This document shows positions 58,292-64,000 of a stretch of DNA of 64,000 bases, in pieces. Every line of letters starts with the position of its first letter. The stretch's first letter is position 1. Origin of the DNA: an uncultured Oscillospiraceae bacterium (GTDB taxonomy: Bacteria > Bacillota > Clostridia > Oscillospirales > Ruminococcaceae); contig CAKSWY010000011.1 of the NCBI GenBank assembly GCA_934513685.1, positions 10,403 through 74,402 on the forward strand, read 5' to 3'. The notes under the pieces were generated by a model that saw nothing but the letters and a program-made list of their open reading frames with translations, was not told the origin of the DNA and did not search any database. The translations under genes and the position numbers were made by a program.

Positions 58292-58724
58292 GACCATTCT
58301 CTTAAAAAAGGAAAGTAAATTTCCTGAACAAACCTTGAACAATGCCACACAGGAACGAAAAAAGGCAGAGGCTTTCAAGGGCACGGAACCCGCCGCAGGA
58401 CGGAAAAATCCAGCAGTGCCCCCCTTATATATTACCTTAAATATAGAAGTGGTTCGGCGGCCGGATAGACGCTAAAATCCATGTGCATTTCCCCAAGCGG
58501 CCGGTTGGGGCGGCCGGGCTGCAAAATTGTGGGTAACGAAGGGCGGTTGCGGTGAATTCAGGCACAAATCGCCCCCGGCGGGCGGGAAAGCAGGGGAAAA
58601 CGGGACGGATTGCTCCCTGTTCCTGCGGCGTATCCCTGGCGGGCGCACGGACGGTGCATCATGAAAGCAGCGGCATTTACCAGGCCCCGGCCGCACAAAA
58701 TCAGAAAAAACGGCGTGAGAGGGC
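58292..58724. other. Long intergenic gap before prfB
   Basis: About 430 bases with no supported gene; short open frames at 58552-58755 and 58610-58810 lack ribosome sites and overlap the prfB promoter. It contains three copies of GCGGCCGG within 60 bases (58457, 58497, 58510 regions) and the inverted repeat CCCCAA/TTGGGG at 58491-58510. An AT-rich patch lies at 58424-58446. No tRNA, tmRNA, RNase P or SRP landmark was recognised. Confidence 0.5.
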
Positions 58725-58753
58725 TTTACTTTGCCGTAAGAATTCTGTATACT
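58725..58753 (+). promoter_or_regulatory. Promoter of prfB
   Basis: TTTACT (58725-58730), 17-base spacer, TATACT (58748-58753). Confidence 0.65.
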
Positions 58754-58796
58754 AAAACTAATACTGTTTTAACGCCGATCAGAAAGGTGCGCTTAT

Positions 58797-59918
58797 ATGA
58801 TTACCATTGACGAACTGAAAACGCAGTTGGGCGAATACGAAACCGCTGTGAAGGACCTGGGCGAGGCCCTGGCCATTACCGCCAGCGAAAAGCGTGTGGC
58901 CGAGCTGGAACACAAAATGAGCCAGCCGGGCTTTTATGACGATGCCGAAGCCAGCCAGAAGGTGTTTGCGGAGGTCAGCGACCTGAAGGGCAAGCTGGAG
59001 CGCTACGGCAAGCTGACCCGCCTGTACGACGACGCCGACACCATGCTGCTGCTGTGCGAGGAAGAGAACGACCCCGAGATGATCCCCGAGGCCGAGGAGA
59101 GTGTGCACAAGGTGGCCGAGGCCATTGACGAGCTGCAGATGATCACCCTGCTGAGCGGGGAGTACGACAAGAACAACGCCATTCTCACCTTCCACGCCGG
59201 CACCGGCGGAACCGAGGCGCAGGACTGGGCAGATATGCTGTTCCGTATGTACAACCGCTGGGCGACTGCTCATGGCTTCAAGGTCTCCACGCTGGACTAT
59301 CAGGACGGCGACGAGGCCGGCATGAAGAGCGGCAGCATTATGGTGGAAGGCCCCAACGCCTACGGCCTGCTGAAGAGCGAGAACGGCGTGCACCGTCTGG
59401 TGCGCATCAGCCCCTTTGACGCAAACAGCCGCCGCCAGACCAGCTTTGCCAGCCTGGAGGTCATGCCCGAGCTGGACGACAGCATCCATGTGGACATCCG
59501 CCCCGAGGACATTGAAATGCAGGTGTACCGCTCCTCCGGCGCCGGCGGCCAGCACATCAACAAGACCTCTTCGGCCGTGCGTCTGATCCACAAGCCCACC
59601 GGCGTGGTGGTTTCCTGCCAGACCGAGCGCAGCCAGTTCCAGAACCGCGACACGGCCATGAAAATGCTGGAGGCGAAGCTGTTCCAGATCGCCCAGCAGC
59701 AGCACATGGATAAGATCAGCGACATCAAGGGCGTACAGAACGAGATCGCCTGGGGTCACCAGATCCGCAGCTATGTGTTCATGCCCTACACGCTGGTGAA
59801 GGACCATCGCACCGGCTACGAGAGCGGCAACGTGCAGGCCGTGATGGACGGCGACCTGGATGGCTTCATCAATGCCTACCTGAAGGCGGCCAGCCGCGGC
59901 GAGCTGCAGGACACCTGA
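58797..59918 (+). CDS. prfB: Peptide chain release factor 2, uninterrupted
   Basis: 373 residues in one frame. The anticodon-like tripeptide region holds VRISPFDANSRRQTSF (in part, SPF near 203), and the catalytic GGQ is in SSGAGGQHINKTSSAVR near 250. It ends translation at UGA and UAA. Many bacteria carry an in-frame UGA near codon 25 that needs +1 frameshifting as autoregulation; here codons 1-40 read through without a stop, so that control is absent. GAAAGGTG precedes the ATG. Confidence 0.97.
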   Translation: MITIDELKTQLGEYETAVKDLGEALAITASEKRVAELEHKMSQPGFYDDAEASQKVFAEVSDLKGKLERYGKLTRLYDDADTMLLLCEEENDPEMIPEAEESVHKVAEAIDELQMITLLSGEYDKNNAILTFHAGTGGTEAQDWADMLFRMYNRWATAHGFKVSTLDYQDGDEAGMKSGSIMVEGPNAYGLLKSENGVHRLVRISPFDANSRRQTSFASLEVMPELDDSIHVDIRPEDIEMQVYRSSGAGGQHINKTSSAVRLIHKPTGVVVSCQTERSQFQNRDTAMKMLEAKLFQIAQQQHMDKISDIKGVQNEIAWGHQIRSYVFMPYTLVKDHRTGYESGNVQAVMDGDLDGFINAYLKAASRGELQDT

Positions 59919-59977
59919 GCAGCTGGTCTGTGCTTGAAGCGTATACCGGTCATAAAAACCGGTAAAAAGCAGCAATA

Positions 59978-60027
59978 AAAAACGAGCAGAGTTCTCTTTT
60001 CACAAGGGTTCTCTGCTCGTTTTGTTT
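59978..60027 (+). terminator. Terminator of prfB
   Basis: AAAACGAGCAGAG pairs with CTCTGCTCGTTTT, and TTGTTT follows. It may also serve the convergent DnaJ-domain gene. Confidence 0.88.
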
Positions 60028-60089
60028 ATGCTTTGTTTTAAAGTGATTCTCTGGAATTTTGGCGAAACGCCCGGTGGGCGGCCAAAGGA

Positions 60090-60857
60090 TTACCAGAAGC
60101 CGCAGAAGCACCGGCAAAGCAGGTTTAGCAGCCAGAAGCTCAGACACAAACGCCCCACACTCAGCCCGGGGGTGGAGTAGCTTTGGCTGGCATTCTGATA
60201 GGTTTGCCCGCCGCTCTGCAGGCGGCTCAGCAGCTGCTGGTATTCGCCGTTGCCTGGCTCCATCTGGCAGGCGCGCTGGGCGTGCTGAAGGGCGGTAATG
60301 GAATTGCCCAGCCCCCAGTTGGCCAGGGCACTGTAATAATACCAGCGGGCCGTGCGGGCACTTTCCGCCACGCCGGAAAGCGCGTTCAGGGCCTCCCGGT
60401 AGCGGCGGGCGTTGATGTAGTTGCGGGCGGCCTGAAGTTCTACGGTGTTGTCCTGCGCAGAGGACGGCCCGTAGGCCCCGCCGTAGCCGTAGCTGCTGCC
60501 GCGGTTCCCGCCGGTGGTGTAGCCAAACCCGAAAGGCCCATAGAAAAAGCCGTTGAAGCCGCCGAACCCGAAGGGATCGTTCTGCTGCTGGCGGCTGCCG
60601 TAGCCGTACCCATTGGAATAGGGGTTGCGCTGCTGATAGCCGCCGTAGCCGCCGCCGTAACCGGACGAGGCCCCGCCGCCCTGGCGCATCTTCATCACCT
60701 GTTCATAGGCGGCCTGCACCTGCTTGAACTTTTCCTCTGCGGAAGGGTCGTCCGGATGAAGGTCCGGGTGGTAGCGCTTGCACTGCTGGCGATAGGCTTT
60801 TTTAACGTCGTCGTCGCTGGCGGTGGAGGACACGCCGAGAATCTGATAAGGGTCCAT
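60090..60857 (-). CDS. J-domain protein with Gly/Tyr-rich linker and hydrophobic C-terminus
   Basis: 255 residues. A J domain (1-58) carries the HPD motif at 30-32 (RYHPDLHPDD). Residues 60-135 are a Gly/Tyr/Phe/Gln-rich low-complexity region. Residues 137-215 look like helical TPR repeats (YINARRYREALNAL; YYYSALANWGLGN). The last 25 residues are hydrophobic with four cysteines (C238, C248, C250, C252), a possible membrane tail or lipid-modified end. J domains stimulate DnaK; the client is unknown. It is not the general DnaJ, as the zinc-finger and C-terminal domains are missing. The ATG at 60857 overlaps the DUF5685 stop (TGATG), so the two are co-translated. Confidence 0.88.
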   Translation of the reverse strand: MDPYQILGVSSTASDDDVKKAYRQQCKRYHPDLHPDDPSAEEKFKQVQAAYEQVMKMRQGGGASSGYGGGYGGYQQRNPYSNGYGYGSRQQQNDPFGFGGFNGFFYGPFGFGYTTGGNRGSSYGYGGAYGPSSAQDNTVELQAARNYINARRYREALNALSGVAESARTARWYYYSALANWGLGNSITALQHAQRACQMEPGNGEYQQLLSRLQSGGQTYQNASQSYSTPGLSVGRLCLSFWLLNLLCRCFCGFW

Positions 60858-61702
60858 CAGGAACCTGCCTTTCCTTTTGCTTTTTGCTGAAGCTGGCGCA
60901 GGTCGGTGTAACGGGTCCACACGCCGGAATAAATGATGTTGCGCAGAATGGAAGCATCCTGCAGGATGGGCAGCCGCTCAAAGGCACTGGCGCATTGGGC
61001 CATCAGCATCACCAGTATGTCGTGCACCTGCTGCTCATAGTCGGGCTGCTGGGCAAGGGCGGCCAGGGGGTTGTACCGGTGGCGGCGCTGATCCTTGCGC
61101 AGATCCTCGTAGGCGTCCATCAGATAGATGAACTTGCCCAGGGCCATGCCCATCTCCTGCAAATCGGCGCTCCACATATCCCGCCGCACGTCCAGCACCT
61201 CTGCCATCAGCTGGCCGAAGTGGCCGGAAACCTGATCAATGTCCTGGCAGTTGCTGCGCTCGCATTTGTCCAGCTGGGTCAGGCAGTAATGAATGGCCGC
61301 GCATTGGCGGGGGTACCGCTCAGACACCGCCTCATACCGTTTGCGCAGCCGCTTGGCCATGATCAGGCTGGCGGCGCTGTGGTCGTCCTCCCAATTGTCC
61401 ATCAGATTATAATAGGAGAGGGCGACACTCATGTCGGCGCAGTAGTCGGAAGCCGCGTTGTACAGCCAGGTGTGCGTTTTGGTTGGATGGGGCACGCAGC
61501 GGCCGGTGCCGCTCTGGCTGTCGTATTCATACAGCGAGGTGAGCAGCACTTCCAGAAACACCATGTCGTAGCTGAGGATCAACTGCCCCGAAAAGCCATG
61601 CCGCTTCTGAAGCGCGCGGCACAGCCCACAATAATAGCTGCGGTAGCGGGCAAAATCCTCGTCGCTCAGCTCATTGCGGTTGATGGTAACGTATCCAAAC
61701 AT
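60857..61702 (-). CDS. DUF5685 family protein
   Basis: 281 residues, all-helical in appearance, no signal peptide. Family landmarks as I recall them are the N-terminal FGYVTINRNELS, YYCGLCRAL at 24-31, and DAYEDLRKDQRRHRYNPL near 196-213. Two aspartate-rich motifs, D102-N-W-E-D106-D107 and D196-A-Y-E-D200, resemble the paired DxxxD motifs of squalene/phytoene synthase-type prenyl transferases, with the second followed by basic residues as in those enzymes. That resemblance is my inference. It starts 7 bases after the zinc-ribbon gene, with GAGG upstream, and shares its stop with the J-domain start. Confidence 0.82.
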   Translation of the reverse strand: MFGYVTINRNELSDEDFARYRSYYCGLCRALQKRHGFSGQLILSYDMVFLEVLLTSLYEYDSQSGTGRCVPHPTKTHTWLYNAASDYCADMSVALSYYNLMDNWEDDHSAASLIMAKRLRKRYEAVSERYPRQCAAIHYCLTQLDKCERSNCQDIDQVSGHFGQLMAEVLDVRRDMWSADLQEMGMALGKFIYLMDAYEDLRKDQRRHRYNPLAALAQQPDYEQQVHDILVMLMAQCASAFERLPILQDASILRNIIYSGVWTRYTDLRQLQQKAKGKAGS

Positions 61703-61709
61703 AGATGCC

Positions 61710-62111
61710 TCAGCTCTTCTTTACAAATTCCGTGTGGCACTTGGGGCAGGTGATCTCGATTTTGCCGCGGCCCCGGGGCACCCGCAGCTGCTGGTGGCAG
61801 TGGGGACAGCGGTAGTAGCGGTAGAACTTGCGCTGTGCCCAGCGGGTTTTGTATTGGTTCATCCGCTTCTGCACCTGGGTGCGCAGGTAGTAATACTTGG
61901 CGTTTTCCTGGCTTCGGGCGGGAATATTCCGGCTGAACATCCGGAAATACACCGCCACAAGCAGGGCCATGGCCAGCCAGCTGAACAGCCGAAGCCCGAA
62001 CATACCCAAAATCATCAGCACCAGGGCGGCAACGGCCATGGCCTGGTTCAAACTGTCGTGGCCATACCGGCCCATCATAAAGCGTTGAAAACGTTCTCTC
62101 AATCCATTCAT
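61710..62111 (-). CDS. Membrane-anchored zinc-ribbon protein
   Basis: 133 residues. Two closely spaced membrane helices (about 22-40 and 42-58) are followed by a basic stretch and a C-terminal zinc ribbon with CPHC at 102-105 and CPKC at 122-125. The family name is unknown to me, but zinc-ribbon membrane proteins next to DUF5685 and J-domain genes occur in clostridia. The ATG at 62111 is poorly placed relative to its GGGG site, so expression may be modest. It is the first gene of the three-gene operon. Confidence 0.8.
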   Translation of the reverse strand: MNGLRERFQRFMMGRYGHDSLNQAMAVAALVLMILGMFGLRLFSWLAMALLVAVYFRMFSRNIPARSQENAKYYYLRTQVQKRMNQYKTRWAQRKFYRYYRCPHCHQQLRVPRGRGKIEITCPKCHTEFVKKS

Positions 62112-62178
62112 CCCCTAAATTTTTATCCTTTGCAAATTACGGTAGAGCGGACCCGCATTGGCCGCCTGGAAAACCGTA

Positions 62179-62207
62179 GTATTATTATCGCATCCCTTTA
62201 TGGTCAA
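62179..62207 (-). promoter_or_regulatory. Promoter of the zinc-ribbon/DUF5685/J-domain operon
   Basis: Minus strand TTGACC (62202-62207), 17-base spacer, TAATAC (62179-62184). Confidence 0.65.
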
Positions 62208-62341
62208 ACTTTGAACAAAGGCCAAATAAATGATAAATTGCAAAGGAAATAGGCATTTTGTACAAACAATGCGGGGGTTGATGGTGTAAAGTGCAGAGGG
62301 CGAATGCGTTGCGGGGCATCAAACGCAGAAACTTCCTGGGG

Positions 62342-63205
62342 TCAGTTCTGCGCGAGGAACGCCTTCAGCGCGGGATAAAGCCGCTGGGCCTGGGCATAGC
62401 CGGCCCGATAGGCACTTGTAAGCTTTTCCAGATTCTTCTCAGTGCGGCCCAGCCCCAGATCCCTGGCCGGGCGGATGACAAACACGCTGCCGTCCTTCTC
62501 CAGCTTGGCGAGCTCATCCAGTGTGGCGTTGTAGCGCAGGTGCCGCGTGGCCATGGCTTCCACCAGGCAGGGATAGCGCCAGTAGCGGGCGCGGATCAGG
62601 GGCATCAGCTCGTTGGGACCTTTGCGGTATTCCTCCGGGCGGGTGAGAATCACAACGCTCTTGGTGCAGCCCAGCTGACGGGCTTTGGCGATGGGAATGG
62701 AATCCGCAATGCCGCCGTCCAGATACGGGCTGCCCTCCACGTTGACCATCCGGGCGAGAAGCGGCAGCGAGCTGGAAGCCCGCACATAGCGAATGCCGGT
62801 GTGCATATCCGTGACGCGCGGGTAGACTGCCTTGCCGGTTTCACAGTTGGTCACCACCGGGTAGAAACGGGTCCCGCACCGGTTGAAGGCCTCATAATCG
62901 TAGGGGTCCAGCTCGTTCGGGATGCGGTTGTAAACAAAGTCAGAACCGAAGAGATCCCCGGTTGTGGCCAGGCTGTACACGCTGCAATACCGTTTGTCGT
63001 TCAGATAGGCTGTGCCGCAGTGGAATGCGCGCCCCTTCTGGCTGGACAAAAAGCTGCACGCATGGCAGGCACCGGCCGAGACGGCCAGACAGTCATCGAA
63101 ATGCAGCTTCTGCTCCAGGAAAAAGTCCAGCACGCCGGCGGTAAACAGTCCGCGCATACCGCCGCCTTCCAAAACAAGGGCCGTCCGCTCCAATTGCTCG
63201 TTCAT
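62342..63205 (-). CDS. Patatin-like phospholipase family protein (RssA type)
   Basis: 287 residues. The oxyanion loop GGGMRGLFTAG (14-24), the nucleophile S43 in AVSAGACHA and the catalytic D163 in YLDGGIAD give the Ser-Asp dyad of patatin-like hydrolases. The nucleophile elbow reads A-V-S-A-G, not the usual G-x-S-x-G. It probably hydrolyses lipids or acyl esters in the cytoplasm; the substrate is unknown. The ATG at 63205 is chosen from AAGGAAG at eight bases; the GTG at 63214 lies too close to it. Confidence 0.9.
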   Translation of the reverse strand: MNEQLERTALVLEGGGMRGLFTAGVLDFFLEQKLHFDDCLAVSAGACHACSFLSSQKGRAFHCGTAYLNDKRYCSVYSLATTGDLFGSDFVYNRIPNELDPYDYEAFNRCGTRFYPVVTNCETGKAVYPRVTDMHTGIRYVRASSSLPLLARMVNVEGSPYLDGGIADSIPIAKARQLGCTKSVVILTRPEEYRKGPNELMPLIRARYWRYPCLVEAMATRHLRYNATLDELAKLEKDGSVFVIRPARDLGLGRTEKNLEKLTSAYRAGYAQAQRLYPALKAFLAQN

Positions 63206-63237
63206 AGGGGACACTTCCTTCCACGTGAGAAATTTGC

Positions 63238-63243
63238 TATAAT
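63238..63243 (+). promoter_or_regulatory. Possible plus-strand -10 element
   Basis: TATAAT with TGC before it, but no -35 box. It overlaps the leader of the patatin-like gene and points at the 63424 gene. Confidence 0.35.
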
Positions 63244-63263
63244 CAAACTTACAGAATGAAGCA

Positions 63264-63272
63264 ATTATACCA
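63264..63272 (-). promoter_or_regulatory. Promoter of the patatin-like gene
   Basis: Minus strand TGG-TATAAT (extended -10; box at 63264-63269) with a weak TTTTCT at 17 bases. Confidence 0.65.
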
Positions 63273-63423
63273 TATCAAAAAGGGGAAGAAAAGCCCGGCG
63301 GGCGGCGGCCCGCTTGCTGTATAATACATTAAAGGAGAGACCGGGCCGGATTGCGTTGAAGCAAGGATCGGGAACCGGAACGTTCGGCCCGGGAGATACA
63401 TTTATAGAAAGAGGGAGAATACC

Positions 63424-63723
63424 ATGTTAAACGCAATGCCCAATTTTCATTTTTTCTCATGCGGCAACAACTACTGCGGTGAACACTTGGGAATGCGCTA
63501 CTATCTTGGGAAAACCAAAGAAGGGGAAGAGGATTGTTTTGAGGCAATCGTGTGGCCGGAGCCCTGGGCGAGAGATCGAACCCCGCTGGAGGAGCAGACC
63601 CGGGAGGTTTTTCCATATACCGAGGAAGGGCTTCAACAGGGCTGTGAGTGGATCGCTGAGCAGTATGAGGCGGGAAAAGAGCGGTGGAACCAATGCCGCA
63701 CCGCGGAATGGGGCGTTTACTGA
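63424..63723 (+). CDS. Small hypothetical protein
   Basis: 99 residues, rich in Trp, Glu and Cys (NNYCGEHLGMRYYLG near 15; EAIVWPEPWARD near 40), with no membrane segment or signal peptide. I do not recognise the family. The GAGGGAGAATACC site and normal codon use support it as a gene. A TATAAT at 63320-63325 lies about 100 bases upstream, without a good -35. It is the last gene before the rRNA operon. Confidence 0.7.
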   Translation: MLNAMPNFHFFSCGNNYCGEHLGMRYYLGKTKEGEEDCFEAIVWPEPWARDRTPLEEQTREVFPYTEEGLQQGCEWIAEQYEAGKERWNQCRTAEWGVY

Positions 63724-63806
63724 ATGCGTTGGACTGTGAAAAAAGATGAAGCAGCGCGAAAAGCAAAGAAAAGTCATACTAAAGCAAAGAAAATTGCAAA
63801 AATGCG

Positions 63807-63835
63807 TTGACGAAATGCAAAATGCGTGTTAAAAT
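63807..63835 (+). promoter_or_regulatory. rRNA operon promoter P1
   Basis: TTGACG (63807-63812), 17-base spacer, TAAAAT (63830-63835), with A-tracts upstream like an UP element. Confidence 0.75.
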
Positions 63836-63912
63836 AGATCAAGTCGAAAGGAACGCAGGACGCTCCCGAGACTGGCTCAGCCGAGTGGCTTAAAGAAAAA
63901 TCAAAAAAGTGC

Positions 63913-63941
63913 TTGACAAACTTGCGCTTGCCTGATATAAT
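63913..63941 (+). promoter_or_regulatory. rRNA operon promoter P2
   Basis: Perfect TTGACA (63913-63918), exactly 17 bases, perfect TATAAT (63936-63941) with TGA before it. The downstream sequence GACCTTGAAAATTGAACAA is the kind of leader found just before 16S rRNA genes in clostridia, so the window ends inside the pre-16S leader. Confidence 0.88.
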
Positions 63942-64000
63942 AAATAAGCTGCTTCGAGAGAGCAGACAGGACCTTGAAAATTGAACAATATCGAAGCTTG

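Noticed and set aside
58552..58810. Short open frames in the gap before prfB
   Set aside because: No ribosome sites, unusual composition, and overlap with the prfB promoter and start.
1..64000. CRISPR arrays, restriction or toxin-antitoxin systems, transposase genes
   Set aside because: No evenly spaced repeats, Cas, restriction or transposase motifs were seen; the only mobile-element traces are at 8148-9698.

Overview
The window is chromosomal DNA from a GC-rich Gram-positive anaerobe of the Clostridia. The protein families, the AddAB recombination nuclease, the Gram-positive type GalT, the yqeG/yqeK/rsfS housekeeping genes and the very GC-rich coding style together suggest an Oscillospiraceae/Ruminococcaceae gut bacterium of the Faecalibacterium/Gemmiger/Subdoligranulum type. 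That assignment is an inference from gene content and composition; no 16S sequence is present. Promoters here are largely TATAAT boxes, often preceded by TGC (extended -10), and stand out against the GC-rich background.

Layout. 1-1419: end of a CBS/DRTGG family II pyrophosphatase. 1552-5305 (minus): Lrp-type regulator, aminotransferase, DUF362 ferredoxin-like protein and ispE, divergent from 5610-8057 (plus): ACT-domain protein, UPF0210 protein and an acyltransferase-like membrane protein. 8150-9650 is an AT-richer scar of a mobile element: a membrane protein plus XRE regulator pair and the C-terminal end of a tyrosine recombinase, lying at the 3' side of a tRNA-Val(GAC) gene. 9852-11264 (minus): DUF378 protein and the branched-chain amino acid exporter azlCD. 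11466-15331 (plus): PAP2-family membrane protein, Xaa-Pro aminopeptidase, spoIIR and a peptidoglycan-binding protein. 15584-22521: addB-addA. 22774-23946: infC-rpmI-rplT with an attenuator-type leader and an apparent AUC start for infC. 24066-25947: SpoU-family rRNA methyltransferase and dprA.

26221-42977 is one long plus-strand run of housekeeping genes: topA, trmFO, plsX, rnc, smc, ftsY, rdgB, yhbY, nadD, yqeK, an LCP-family cell-wall ligase, rsfS and leuS. It links topology, tRNA modification, phospholipid and NAD synthesis, chromosome condensation, protein targeting, ribosome silencing and wall polymer attachment. 43282-46355: rpsU (58 codons), yqeG, a TIM-barrel endonuclease-IV-like protein, efp and a CD1247-type zinc-ribbon protein. 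46470-52620 (minus): a small conserved protein and a five-gene surface-glycan cluster (DUF2142 membrane protein, GT2-GtrA fusion, GT4, GT2, DUF2304). 53225-54335 (minus): rpsF-ssb-rpsR. 54510-58231 (minus): galT, galU and a RING/zinc-ribbon membrane protein. 58797-59918: prfB without the usual programmed frameshift. 60090-62111 (minus): a compact zinc-ribbon/DUF5685/DnaJ-domain operon of unknown role. 62342-63205 (minus): patatin-like hydrolase. The window ends inside the leader of an rRNA operon, just downstream of two strong tandem promoters.

Most of the window is ordinary core genome. The parts most worth a second look are the DUF5685/DnaJ/zinc-ribbon operon, whose central protein carries two aspartate-rich motifs reminiscent of head-to-head prenyl synthases; spoIIR with a possible forespore-type promoter; a strong promoter built into the yqeK coding sequence; the infC start; and the mobile-element scar at tRNA-Val. 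I see no CRISPR array, restriction system or intact prophage.
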